Below, one piece after another: positions 27,683 through 35,820 of a DNA stretch of 64,000 bases. The first letter of the stretch is position 1. Every line of letters begins with the position of its first letter. The notes under the pieces are model-generated. The model searched no databases. It had not been told where the DNA came from and saw nothing but the letters and a program-made list of their open reading frames with translations. The stretch comes from Salinivirga cyanobacteriivorans (GTDB taxonomy: Bacteria; Bacteroidota; Bacteroidia; Bacteroidales; Salinivirgaceae). A program made the translations under genes and the position numbers. The DNA lies in contig NZ_CP013118.1 in assembly GCF_001443605.1 (NCBI RefSeq), positions 2,785,501 through 2,849,500 on the forward strand. The letters are read 5' to 3'.

Positions 27683-28720
27683 GTGATTAAAATTGGGAAT
27701 ACAGAATTACGTGATTACCCTGTGGTGTTTGCACCCATGGAGGATGTGAGTGATCCGCCTTTTCGCTATATGTGCAAGCAATTCGGAGCCGATTTAATGT
27801 ATACCGAGTTTATTGCCGCGGAGGGTTTGGTGCGCGATGCCAAAAAAAGCCTCAAAAAATTAGATATATTCGACTATGAGCGCCCAATTGCTATTCAAAT
27901 TTTCGGACATAATATAGATTCGATGGTTGGGGCTGCGAAGATGGTGGCAGAAGTGAAACCCGACATTATAGATTTGAATTTTGGTTGTCCCGTAAAAAAA
28001 GTAGCTGGAAAAGGGGCTGGTGCAGGTATGCTGCGTGAGCCCGAAAAAATGGTTGAAATGACAGCAGCCATAGTAAAGGCCGTAGATATTCCAGTGACAG
28101 TAAAAACCCGTCTTGGGTGGGATGAGGACTCCAAAATTATAACCGAGCTTGCTGAACCGCTTCAGGATGCAGGTATTGCCGCCCTGACCATTCATGGCCG
28201 CACGCGTGCCCAGTTTTATCGTGGCGAGGCCGACTGGACCTTAATCAGGGAAGTGAAACAAAACCCCAGAATAAATATTCCCATTATTGGCAACGGAGAC
28301 ATTAAAGACCCCGTCGGAGCGAAACGTATGTTTGATGAATATGGGGTAGATGCCATCATGATTGGCCGTGCTGTAATTGGCAGGCCCTGGATATTTAAAG
28401 AGGTGCGTCACTACCTCGATAAGGGCGAGTTTATGCCACCTTTAACAATCGATGATCGGGTTGATATGGCACAAATGCATCTGCAAAAATCTATTGAATG
28501 GAAAGGTGATGTGTATGGAGTGCTGGAAATGCGCCAGCATTTAAGCAATTATTTTAAAGGGCTGCCAAACTTTAAGCCACGCCGGTTAAAACTCTTAACT
28601 ACGCCTGAACCCGATGGTGTGCGAGCGCAACTTGAAGATATCCGGAAAGTCTATAAAAATTATGCCCTCGACAATAACCACCTAATTGAAAATCATTGCA
28701 GTAAACTTGAAAAGCTGTAA
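27683..28720 (+). CDS. dusB: tRNA-dihydrouridine synthase (DusB-like)
   Basis: It reduces uridines in tRNA D-loops with FMN and NADPH. The 345-residue protein starts at a GTG and has FAPMEDVSDPPFRYM at the N-terminus, the catalytic cysteine in DLNFGCPVKKVAGKGAG, and FMN-phosphate-binding segments TIHGRTRAQFYRG and GNGDIKDPVGAKRM followed by MIGRAVIGRPWIF. The length is normal. It is divergent from the CPBP gene with a 42-base gap, so both promoters must overlap. Confidence 0.95.
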   Translation: MIKIGNTELRDYPVVFAPMEDVSDPPFRYMCKQFGADLMYTEFIAAEGLVRDAKKSLKKLDIFDYERPIAIQIFGHNIDSMVGAAKMVAEVKPDIIDLNFGCPVKKVAGKGAGAGMLREPEKMVEMTAAIVKAVDIPVTVKTRLGWDEDSKIITELAEPLQDAGIAALTIHGRTRAQFYRGEADWTLIREVKQNPRINIPIIGNGDIKDPVGAKRMFDEYGVDAIMIGRAVIGRPWIFKEVRHYLDKGEFMPPLTIDDRVDMAQMHLQKSIEWKGDVYGVLEMRQHLSNYFKGLPNFKPRRLKLLTTPEPDGVRAQLEDIRKVYKNYALDNNHLIENHCSKLEKL

Positions 28721-28753
28721 TTTTTAATGCTGTCCCATGCGGGAGTTCCCAAT

Positions 28754-29515
28754 CTATATAAATGCTGCGTTGTTGTTAATGTGCTGAGCAATATCTTTAA
28801 TGAATGCTGTGGCATCCTGGTTCTTCATCAGGTCTTTGTTGATTAATACTGTTACAGGCACAATATCACGCATTTTTATATCGTAATTAATTAGCCTTGG
28901 TTTTTGAAACATGGAACTGATGCCCATAGAAATTTGCTTATGGGCATTTTTTAGGTCTGTATTTGTATATTTACCCGTGGTACTAATGTAACTAAAAGCA
29001 CCATTTCCTATTTTCTGATAAGCCATGCGAGGGTTTCTGATAAATAGCCGCCACAATATTTTTTTAAGTGTGTGGGGTAAGTACAACAGATATTTTGCTG
29101 TTTTATGGCTTTTATTTTGCTTCAGAAAATTCCTTTCCTGTGTCATTTGTCCCTTGGCATAGCCAATTTCTTTTGAGATATCTTCAATGCTTTTTGTTGA
29201 GGCGTTGTTTACTTTAACCGGAACGGTGTATAACTGGTTATCAAATTCTTTTTCCAGCCACATAGCATAATTAAAGTCGGTAAGCTTTTGCTCCGGATTG
29301 TGGTCTTCCAACGCTGCAGACATTAATTTAACAATCCATGCAGTTATTGCGATGTTTTCTCCGTTTTTGCGTTTCTGCTGAAGTTTATGTCGCACATCAG
29401 TCAGGTCCATTTCGAAAAATGCTGCAACTGTTTTGGTGTCGGAATTAACCAAATAGCTATCTGCCATGGTAATGGTATTTCCAGGGATAAATACGGGAGG
29501 CTGTGAATTAGTCAT
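28754..29515 (-). CDS. E2-type acyltransferase-fold protein lacking the catalytic His
   Basis: This 253-residue protein has the fold of the catalytic domain of 2-oxoacid dehydrogenase E2 / chloramphenicol acetyltransferase, without lipoyl or subunit-binding domains. The pattern ITAWIVKLMSAALEDHNPE followed by a strand YTVPVKVNNASTKS is that of E2 cores. At the place of the E2 active site, DHRxxDG, the sequence reads NKDLMKN, so the catalytic histidine and Asp-Gly are lost. It may be a non-catalytic or differently acting relative. It stands alone and converges on dusB with a 33-base gap. Confidence 0.7.
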   Translation of the reverse strand: MTNSQPPVFIPGNTITMADSYLVNSDTKTVAAFFEMDLTDVRHKLQQKRKNGENIAITAWIVKLMSAALEDHNPEQKLTDFNYAMWLEKEFDNQLYTVPVKVNNASTKSIEDISKEIGYAKGQMTQERNFLKQNKSHKTAKYLLYLPHTLKKILWRLFIRNPRMAYQKIGNGAFSYISTTGKYTNTDLKNAHKQISMGISSMFQKPRLINYDIKMRDIVPVTVLINKDLMKNQDATAFIKDIAQHINNNAAFI

Positions 29516-30151
29516 ACGTAAAAAAGTTCCTTTAAAAAGTGGAGTTTATCAATAAAAATATGTTGTTCGTCATACTTTACGGTAGTTTTAGAGAAAGGTT
29601 ACTATTATTTAAAAAAACCACAAAAATTTTATTTGTAATGTTAAGAGGCGCGGTGTAGTCTGTTATTAAGGCATAATTTGTCTGCATTTTCTTTTTTTAC
29701 ATGATGATAACTTTATTTTAATTATCAGAAAATGAGAATAATAAAACACAACCAGGTAACTGATGAATCGTAAATTACGATGAATTGAAGTTAATCCTTT
29801 TGTTGTTTAATCTAAAAAAAGCGGGTTCATTGTTTTCCGAATACTTTATATTATAATAGATAAGACCGGCAAAATACTTCATATAATCCAGGAAGCCTGC
29901 AACGATCTGTCAGAGCAAAACCTCCTGTTTGAAAAAAAGAACAATAAAATGATTAATTGATAATTGCGAGGGTTCTTTTGTGTAATTAACTATAAACATA
30001 TAATGCGACAACATAAAAATGCCATCGGATTATCGGTCAACGCATTCGTAGAATCGTTAATCCAGGAATAATGAACTTTCCGGGTTATGTGAAAATCTCA
30101 GAAAATCGAATTATATTTATCATTAAAACCAATTATTTATATTTGATATTC
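29516..30151. other. AT-rich intergenic region
   Basis: No gene is called in about 635 bases. A short open stretch at about 29815-29960 lacks a start and ends after some 50 codons; a 22-codon mini-frame at 30003-30071 starts with ATG but has no recognisable content. The region presumably carries promoters for the two flanking divergent genes and may hold remnants of an earlier insertion. Confidence 0.5.
30138..30145 (+). promoter_or_regulatory. -7 element before the GAF-nucleotidyltransferase gene
   Basis: TATATTTG matches TAnnTTTG and ends 6 bases before the chosen ATG, which would make the mRNA almost leaderless. No TTG is at the -33 spacing. Confidence 0.35.
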
Positions 30152-30982
30152 ATGGATTTACAATCAATAAAACCACTACAGGAAAGAGCAAAAGAGTTAC
30201 AATGCCTATATGAAGTAGAAAACATATTAAAACGAAATAAGACGAACTACGCTGAAGCATTTAACGAAATTGTTCGAGTCATCCCACATGGGTGGCAATT
30301 TCCTGAATCTTGTCATGCAGTTATTTGTTATGAGGATAAAAAATATTTTTTTAAAGAATCTGAAGAAACAGATACAAATCAATCTGCAGAGTTAATCGTT
30401 GATAACAGTCTTAAAGGAAGAATTATCGTTTTCTATAAAAATTTATCAAACAGAAATGATGCGTTTTTACCCGAAGAAAAGAAACTTTTAAATACTATAG
30501 CAAATCAAATTAGCCAATTTATTTTTTACGATAAATTAGAGAAAACCATAGATTTATTGTCAGAAGAAGTTGAAAGTAAAGGTAAGCGAAACTTACTTGA
30601 TAATAACAAAGATGAATTTTGGAGGTGGCGCTTTAAAATGGCACAAAAAATAGTCGACACTACTGATTTTGAATATTACGGAATTCGTGCTATTTATCTT
30701 ATAGGTAGCACAAAAGAAGCCACTGCCGGTCCTGCAAGTGATATTGATCTTTTGGTTCATTTCACGGGGGATGAATTGCAAAAAAAACTATTAAAAGCAT
30801 GGATAAAAGGATGGAGTTTTGCTTTAAATGAGCATAATTATGAGAAAACAGGATATGAGGATGAAAATGGTCTTATTGATTTGCATTTAATTACAGACGA
30901 TGATATTAAGAATAAAACAAGCTTTGCTGTATTGATTGGAAACATCCATAATCCTGCCCGCTTACTTAAGAAAAATGAATAG
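30152..30982 (+). CDS. GAF-like sensor fused to a nucleotidyltransferase domain
   Basis: A 276-residue cytoplasmic protein. Residues 1-130 resemble the GAF-like domain that opens some sensor kinases and PEP-synthase-like proteins (ERAKELQCLYEVENIL, then IPHGWQFPES). The C-terminal half is a polymerase-beta-type nucleotidyltransferase: Gly185-Ser186, Asp197-Ile-Asp199 (SDIDLLVHF) and a third acidic residue Asp243 (GLIDLHLI), all in place for metal-dependent nucleotide transfer. I chose ATG 30152; one 27 codons upstream adds a hydrophobic, unlike tail. The phosphoesterase gene starts 3 bases after the stop, so the pair is coupled. Target and signal are unknown. Confidence 0.7.
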   Translation: MDLQSIKPLQERAKELQCLYEVENILKRNKTNYAEAFNEIVRVIPHGWQFPESCHAVICYEDKKYFFKESEETDTNQSAELIVDNSLKGRIIVFYKNLSNRNDAFLPEEKKLLNTIANQISQFIFYDKLEKTIDLLSEEVESKGKRNLLDNNKDEFWRWRFKMAQKIVDTTDFEYYGIRAIYLIGSTKEATAGPASDIDLLVHFTGDELQKKLLKAWIKGWSFALNEHNYEKTGYEDENGLIDLHLITDDDIKNKTSFAVLIGNIHNPARLLKKNE

Positions 30983-30985
30983 TTT

Positions 30986-31834
30986 ATGAAATGTTTTTTT
31001 GTTTCGGATTTGCATGGAAAAATAGATAGATATGAAAAATTGATAGAACGTATCAAGATAGAGCGACCAGCATTATTATTTGTTGGAGGAGATATTTTAC
31101 CAAATTTTAATTCTTTAATAGAGAATGAGTATGATGATTTTATTCTCGATTATTTAATTCCAAAATTTAAAGAGCTTAAAATAGAACTTAAAAAGTATTA
31201 TCCTAAAATATATATAATTTTTGGCAATGATGACCCGAAAGAAGAAGAAGAAAAACTTTTGAAGGGCGAAAAGTTTGGTATTTGGGAATATCTTCATAAC
31301 AAAAAGACTGTTTTTAATGGATATGCTTTTTACGGTTATGCAAATGTTCCACCAACGCCCTTTTTATTAAAAGACTGGGAAAGATACGATGTATCACGAT
31401 ATGTCGATCCGGGGTGTGTGGGTCCTACAGAAGGAGCAAGATCAGTAAACGAAACGGAAGACATAAAATTTGCAACTATTGCCAAAGATCTGGCTTTACT
31501 GGTAGGTGAAGACAAGCTGGATAAGGCCGTGTTTTTATTTCACTCACCTCCCTATAAATCAAACCTTGATAGAGCTGCATTAGATGATGTGTTTATTGAT
31601 CATGTGCCAGCGGATGTACATGTGGGCAGTATCGCCATTCAACGATTTATTAAAGAGAAACAACCATTGCTAACCCTGCATGGGCATATTCACGAATCTT
31701 CGCGAATAACAGGTAGCTGGAAAGATAAAATAGATAAAACATTGATGTTCTCAGCAGCTATAGAACCACCAGAATTAGCAATTGTTGTATTTGATCTCGA
31801 AGAACTTGATTTAGCTTCCAGGCTAATAACTTAA
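30986..31834 (+). CDS. Calcineurin-like metallophosphoesterase
   Basis: A 282-residue cytoplasmic hydrolase with the full two-metal set: SDLHGK (Asp8, His10), VGGDILPN, FGNDDPKEE, FLFHSPPY and LHGHIHES. The GNDD reads Asp where many relatives have His, as in the Icc-related branch (COG2129-like). The gene starts 3 bases after the nucleotidyltransferase gene and is surely on the same transcript. By context it may undo, or act on the product of, the reaction of its partner; that is inference. Both genes look more AT-rich than the housekeeping genes around them. Confidence 0.85.
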   Translation: MKCFFVSDLHGKIDRYEKLIERIKIERPALLFVGGDILPNFNSLIENEYDDFILDYLIPKFKELKIELKKYYPKIYIIFGNDDPKEEEEKLLKGEKFGIWEYLHNKKTVFNGYAFYGYANVPPTPFLLKDWERYDVSRYVDPGCVGPTEGARSVNETEDIKFATIAKDLALLVGEDKLDKAVFLFHSPPYKSNLDRAALDDVFIDHVPADVHVGSIAIQRFIKEKQPLLTLHGHIHESSRITGSWKDKIDKTLMFSAAIEPPELAIVVFDLEELDLASRLIT

Positions 31835-31928
31835 CTAAGGGTAATAAAAGCGAATTATTAATTGATGCAAAGATTTCTTTTAATCATATGATGTTGCTTG
31901 ATTCTGGTTATTTGGTAAAAAAATTGGA

Positions 31929-31960
31929 AAGGGGGCACCTTTTAAAGGATACCCCCTAAC
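31929..31960. terminator. Possible terminator between phosphoesterase and gdhA
   Basis: A GGGGGCACC / GGATACCCCC imperfect stem with an AT loop lies between two converging genes. The pairing has mismatches and no clean T tract follows, so confidence is low. Confidence 0.35.
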
Positions 31961-31995
31961 ATCGAAAAGCTAACTAAAACGGGAATCTGTTATAA

Positions 31996-33336
31996 CTAAT
32001 TAACTCCTTGATCAACCATGGAGTTCGCAATTTTTAAAAATCCGGCAATATTCGCACCTTTTACATAGTCAACGAAACCACCAGATGTTTTTCCATATTT
32101 AACACAAGATTCATGAATACTACGCATTATTGAGTGCAGTTTTTCATCGACCTCTTCTGCAGACCAATTATATTTCATTGAGTTTTGTGACATTTCTAAT
32201 CCGGATGTTGCCACACCTCCTGCATTTGCAGCTTTTCCCGGACCAAATAAAATTTTCGCATCAAGAAAGGTTTTTATGGCTTCAGGTGTGCAGCCCATAT
32301 TAGACCCCTCAGAAACAGCAATTACACCATTACTAATTAATGTTTCAGCATCTTTTTGATTAAGTTCGTTTTGAATGGCACAAGGAAGGGCAATGTCTAC
32401 TTTTTGTTCCCATGGCTTTTTACCCGGATGGAATGTTGCTTTTCCGTACTTTCTAGCGTAAGGCTCAACAACATCATTATTCGAAGAACGTAACTCTAAC
32501 ATGAAATTAAACTTTTCCTGTGTGTTAATTCCTTCAGGGTCATGCACGTATCCGTCGGGTCCGGAAATGGCCACTACTTTAGCGCCTAATTCTGATGCTT
32601 TTCTCACTGCACCCCATGCAACGTTTCCAAATCCGGAAACAGCCACTGTTTTGCCTTTAAAAGATTCACCTTTGGTGGACAGCATTTCTTTTGCAAAATA
32701 TACATTACCAAATCCAGTTGCTTCCGGACGAACTAAGCTGCCGCCCCAATTTATACCCTTTCCTGTAAAAACCCCGGTATTTTCTCTTGCAAGTTTTCTG
32801 TAATGGCCATATAAATACCCAATCTCACGAGCTCCTACACCAATATCTCCCGCTGGCACATCTGTTTCAGGGCCAATAAATCGCCAAAGCTCCATCATAA
32901 AACTCTGACAAAATCGCATCACTTCATTATCAGATTTTCCTTTAGGGTTAAAATCTGAACCACCTTTGCCTCCACCCATTGGCAGTGTTGTTAGTGAATT
33001 TTTAAATATTTGTTCAAATCCCAAAAATTTTAATCCGCTAAGTGTTACACTTGGGTGAAAACGCAACCCACCTTTGTATGGGCCAATAACATTATTAAAC
33101 TGCACCCGGTAACCAATATTTACGTTTACTTTTCCATCATCGCTTAACCAGGGTACTTTAAACGTTAAAATGCGGTCTGGTTCTACAATTCTTTCGATTA
33201 TTCCGGCAGCTTCAAATTGTGGATTATCATTATAAACATCCTCAATGGACTCTAAGACTTCTCTCACAGCTTGAAGATATTCAGATTCTCCGGGATGTTT
33301 TTTCTCAAGGTTCTGCATTAATTTATCTACATTCAT
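31996..33336 (-). CDS. gdhA: NADP-type glutamate dehydrogenase
   Basis: It interconverts 2-oxoglutarate plus ammonia and glutamate, the main ammonia-assimilating route in many Bacteroidota. The 446-residue hexameric type I enzyme has GPYKGGLRFHPSVTL, the catalytic lysine segment PMGGGKGGSDFNPKG, DVPAGDIGVGAREIGYLYG and the Rossmann loop VSGFGNVAWGAV. The length is normal. NADP preference is the usual assignment for this length class. It precedes two Gre/Rnk-like genes in the reading direction of its strand. Confidence 0.96.
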   Translation of the reverse strand: MNVDKLMQNLEKKHPGESEYLQAVREVLESIEDVYNDNPQFEAAGIIERIVEPDRILTFKVPWLSDDGKVNVNIGYRVQFNNVIGPYKGGLRFHPSVTLSGLKFLGFEQIFKNSLTTLPMGGGKGGSDFNPKGKSDNEVMRFCQSFMMELWRFIGPETDVPAGDIGVGAREIGYLYGHYRKLARENTGVFTGKGINWGGSLVRPEATGFGNVYFAKEMLSTKGESFKGKTVAVSGFGNVAWGAVRKASELGAKVVAISGPDGYVHDPEGINTQEKFNFMLELRSSNNDVVEPYARKYGKATFHPGKKPWEQKVDIALPCAIQNELNQKDAETLISNGVIAVSEGSNMGCTPEAIKTFLDAKILFGPGKAANAGGVATSGLEMSQNSMKYNWSAEEVDEKLHSIMRSIHESCVKYGKTSGGFVDYVKGANIAGFLKIANSMVDQGVN

Positions 33337-33402
33337 AATATTACATTTTTGGTGTTAATTTAAATAACTGTATTTTGATGCGTTTTGGCAATTTTAAAAA
33401 GC

Positions 33403-33813
33403 CTATACTAAGTAATCTCCATTGGATTCGGGCTGATATTCTATTTCCTGAATAATCATTTGAATATTTCCACTTGGAGCATTAAATGAAACTTCTTTTC
33501 CTGCTTCATTTCCCAGTAGAGCTATTCCTAATGGGGACAGAATGGAAACAGAACCATTTTTAAAATTGGCTTCTTTCGGATAGACAATTTTAATTGTAGT
33601 TTCTTTTTTAGATTTTTTATTCAGGAGCTTAACTTTTGAGTTCATCGTGATAACATTAGGCGGAATTTTCTTAGAGTCTAATTTCTCTGCCCTCCTAATT
33701 TCAAAAGCTAAATTATCAAGGTTATTTACATCAGCTTCATACTTTTCTCTTGCATGAAGTATCGCCTTTTTTAAGCGAGCGTAGTCTAACTCTGTTATTT
33801 TTATATTTTTCAT
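33403..33813 (-). CDS. GreA/GreB-like (Rnk-type) protein
   Basis: A 136-residue protein with a short helical N-terminus (residues 1-50) instead of the long Gre coiled coil, and a C-terminal FKBP-like Gre domain (VKLLNKKSKKETTIKIVYP, then VSILSPLGIALLGNEAGKEVSF). This is the Rnk arrangement, a protein that binds RNA polymerase without transcript cleavage. It may therefore modulate transcription rather than rescue stalled complexes. It lies 66 bases upstream of gdhA and near a second paralogue. Confidence 0.82.
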   Translation of the reverse strand: MKNIKITELDYARLKKAILHAREKYEADVNNLDNLAFEIRRAEKLDSKKIPPNVITMNSKVKLLNKKSKKETTIKIVYPKEANFKNGSVSILSPLGIALLGNEAGKEVSFNAPSGNIQMIIQEIEYQPESNGDYLV

Positions 33814-33907
33814 ATCATAAAAATTAAGTAAAACAAATGAACTTCTGAAAATCTATAATTTGAGTTTTATTACTGTGCTGATTATAAGCGAATAACGATC
33901 AAATTTT

Positions 33908-34324
33908 TTAAAATGCTGCTGGAAAAACTTTCTCAATAAATAGTCTCTGGTTGGTGTTATCGATGCTTATGAAATCTTTTTCTCTTGCTCCTAGGCAGGC
34001 TAGTCCAATAGGGCTATAGACAGAAACATCATTTTTGTATTGAATATCATCAGGAAGAGCAATTCGGATAATATCTTTATGCATACTTTCTGAAGACAGG
34101 ATAAACTCTGAATTAATTGAAACAGTTTTATGAGGTATGCTTTGTGCCTCATATTTTATGCTTTTCGCTAGCAGTAAATACAACGAATGTAATCTGGCAG
34201 GGTGAACATGTGATTTTTGGAGATCAAAACTGATTTGATTCATTAATTTGTTAAAGTCGTGGCTAGTAATAGATTTTTGCTTCCAATATGCGCGTTCGAC
34301 ACGGTTCTTAGTTTGATTTTTCAT
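33908..34324 (-). CDS. Second Gre/Rnk-like protein, diverged
   Basis: A 138-residue paralogue of the gene at 33403. The C-terminal Gre domain is recognisable (IRIALPDDIQYKNDVSVYSPIGLACLG), while the N-terminal half (RVERAYWKQKSITSHDFNK) differs. The 94-base gap to the next gene suggests either one transcript or two. Similar pairs of small Gre-like proteins are known in Bacteroidota, but what separates their roles is not. Confidence 0.75.
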   Translation of the reverse strand: MKNQTKNRVERAYWKQKSITSHDFNKLMNQISFDLQKSHVHPARLHSLYLLLAKSIKYEAQSIPHKTVSINSEFILSSESMHKDIIRIALPDDIQYKNDVSVYSPIGLACLGAREKDFISIDNTNQRLFIEKVFPAAF

Positions 34325-34650
34325 AGTTGTACGTTTTAATATTAAATCGCAAACGAACCATTAAGCATCGTAATCGATACAAATATATGACCAAAGAATG
34401 GTCTTTTCAAGTAATTTTATAGTAATTAATAATTTCAGTCATGTATTATATGGCAGTTGATGTGTTTTTTTAATGTATGTAGAATGTTGTAATGTAGTAA
34501 ATTAAAAACGTAGTGGTTTCTTTACTTCCGTTTTATGCTTTGTTGTAAACATCTCAGGGTTATGCATGGAACTGAAATTTTGTATTTCATTTAATTATAT
34601 CGAATGCGATGTTCTTTAATTTTTTATATTTGTGTGATAATGCAAACTAT
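34325..34650. other. Divergent intergenic region with MarR gene promoter
   Basis: About 325 AT-rich bases separate the second Gre-like gene (minus) from the MarR gene (plus). A TATATTTG -7 element lies at 34625-34632. I see no palindrome that would be an obvious MarR operator. Confidence 0.5.
34625..34632 (+). promoter_or_regulatory. -7 element of the MarR-family gene
   Basis: TATATTTG matches the -7 consensus 19 bases before the chosen ATG. It lies inside the longer open frame that begins at 34609, which argues against that upstream start. Confidence 0.45.
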
Positions 34651-35352
34651 ATGAAAGGGAAATACGAAATAATTAAGCAAATAATTGATTTGTGGGAGAA
34701 GTTTGAAGATGAGTCGGTTGGGGAAAATAGTCTCTTGAATTTTTCAAAATGGATGACAAACCAAATACATGAAGAATTAATTGAGGATGTGGAGCTGGAG
34801 CCAAAGGATGAAAAGAACGCAATTACAGAACAATCTCAATATATTGAAACTTTAGATACGAGGACCCGTTTTGAAGAGTATATCATTCGAATTGCCCGTT
34901 TTGAAGAATTTTATATCAAGAAATATCTTACTGACCTTCCGATAAACTCTCGTTTGGAATATACCTTTTTATATACAATAGATAGATATGGTGAATCCAG
35001 GAAAACAGGACTAATTAATACTCACTTAGTTGAATATACAACCGGAATGGATACAATTAGTCGGCTAATGAAAAATGGTTTATTATATGATATACAAGAT
35101 CCAAAAGATAAGCGAGCTAAGCTACTTAAATTGACAAAAAAGGGTCAGGAAGTCTTAGAGGCTGCAAATAAGAAAGTAACTGAAAGTAGAAATATGTTTC
35201 TGGCGTGCGTCAACCCTAATAAATGGAAAAAAATACTTCCTGTATTAAGAGAGATTGAGGAGTTTCATACAGATATTTACATCAATCATTATGATAAGCC
35301 GTATCCTGAACTGTCAAATTTAATGGACTCTTTAAAGCATATCTATACGTAA
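34651..35352 (+). CDS. MarR-family winged-helix regulator
   Basis: A 233-residue DNA-binding protein, longer than the usual 140-160 because of an N-terminal acidic extension of about 95 residues. The winged helix follows: LEYTFLYTIDRYG, the recognition region TTGMDTISRLMKNGLLY, and the wing DPKDKRAKLLKLTKKGQEVL. A C-terminal dimerisation helix ends the protein. Start chosen at 34651 because a -7 element overlaps the upstream alternative. The regulated genes and ligand are unknown; the flanking Gre-like genes are candidates only by position. Confidence 0.82.
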   Translation: MKGKYEIIKQIIDLWEKFEDESVGENSLLNFSKWMTNQIHEELIEDVELEPKDEKNAITEQSQYIETLDTRTRFEEYIIRIARFEEFYIKKYLTDLPINSRLEYTFLYTIDRYGESRKTGLINTHLVEYTTGMDTISRLMKNGLLYDIQDPKDKRAKLLKLTKKGQEVLEAANKKVTESRNMFLACVNPNKWKKILPVLREIEEFHTDIYINHYDKPYPELSNLMDSLKHIYT

Positions 35353-35560
35353 ATATAGGAGCTAAAATTGTTCGTTACATTATAAATGTGAACTCCACCT
35401 TACCATTAAACCAAATGGTAAGTAACTCCAAAATAAATTGTTAATAAAAACATTTTAGCAGCCAATTCCTTCCAATTATCCTCCCAAAATTATTGTTCAT
35501 TTGTTTGTATAATTAAAAAGGCCTTACAAAACGAATCTTGTAAGGCTATGATTTTCAACA
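35353..35560. other. Intergenic region downstream of the MarR gene
   Basis: It contains a 9-bp perfect hairpin at 35399-35422 (CTTACCATT / AATGGTAAG, 6-base loop) not followed by T, and the outermost terminator of the tRNA array at 35521-35546. No gene is seen. Confidence 0.5.
35521..35546 (-). terminator. Terminator 3 of the tRNA array
   Basis: GCCTTACAA and TTGTAAGGC form a 9-bp stem; the minus strand continues CTTTTTAATT. It follows the outermost tRNA 3'-end remnant. Confidence 0.7.
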
Positions 35561-35574
35561 GGGCCCACCCGGGC
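35561..35574 (-). pseudogene. tRNA 3'-end remnant, outer copy
   Basis: Fourteen bases (GGGCCCACCCGGGC on plus) match the acceptor and T-stem end of the intact tRNA at 35821-35894. The rest of the gene is gone; a palindrome TCCCGATTTCATCGGGA at 35576-35592 abuts it. Confidence 0.65.
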
Positions 35575-35575
35575 T

Positions 35576-35592
35576 TCCCGATTTCATCGGGA
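35576..35592. repeat. Short palindrome TCCCGAT-N3-ATCGGGA
   Basis: A 7-bp perfect stem with a 3-base loop, identical to that at 23738-23754 except for one loop base. It interrupts a decayed tRNA copy here and stands in the rnpA downstream gap there, so it looks like a dispersed small hairpin. Confidence 0.6.
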
Positions 35593-35626
35593 TAAACTTC
35601 TCGCCCGAGTTTTGCAAATAAAAAAA

Positions 35627-35651
35627 AGGAGACACTTTTCAGTATCTCCTT
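35627..35651 (-). terminator. Terminator 2 of the tRNA array
   Basis: AAGGAGA pairs with TCTCCTT with a few further pairs; on the minus strand it runs into a long T tract. It follows the middle tRNA remnant. Confidence 0.7.
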
Positions 35652-35658
35652 CCAATTG

Positions 35659-35779
35659 TGGGCCCACCCGGGCTCGAATCCCGTAAACCTAAAAACCTAT
35701 GGTTTTTATATAGGTTTACGCGGATGCACGTAAAACGAAGAAATCGCAGATTTCTGGTTTTACGGCACCAGGGACCACC
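35659..35779 (-). pseudogene. Decayed tRNA copy with an 89-bp palindromic insertion
   Basis: 35659-35678 equals the 3' end and T-arm of the intact tRNA, and 35768-35779 (CCAGGGACCACC) equals the next stretch of it. Between them, at 35679-35767, lies an insertion made of two hairpins: CGTAAACC at 35682-35689 with GGTTTACG at 35713-35720, and CGTAAAAC at 35729-35736 with GTTTTACG at 35757-35764. The 5' half of the tRNA is missing. The copy cannot fold as a tRNA. Confidence 0.75.
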
Positions 35780-35789
35780 GGGCATAAAA

Positions 35790-35819
35790 AAAGGCCGTCA
35801 AAATTAATTGACGACCTTT
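35790..35819 (-). terminator. Terminator 1, directly after the intact tRNA
   Basis: The stem AAAGGCCGTCAA pairs with TTGACGACCTTT (one wobble pair) and the minus strand continues with T7. It begins 2 bases beyond the mature tRNA end. Confidence 0.8.
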
Positions 35820-35820
35820 G

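Noticed and set aside
29815-30071. Short open stretches in the gap before the nucleotidyltransferase gene
   Set aside because: One lacks a start codon, the other has 22 codons. Neither has a recognisable motif, so no gene is called.
35399-35422. A 9-bp hairpin after the MarR gene considered as a terminator
   Set aside because: No T tract follows in either direction; it may be a binding site but nothing supports that.
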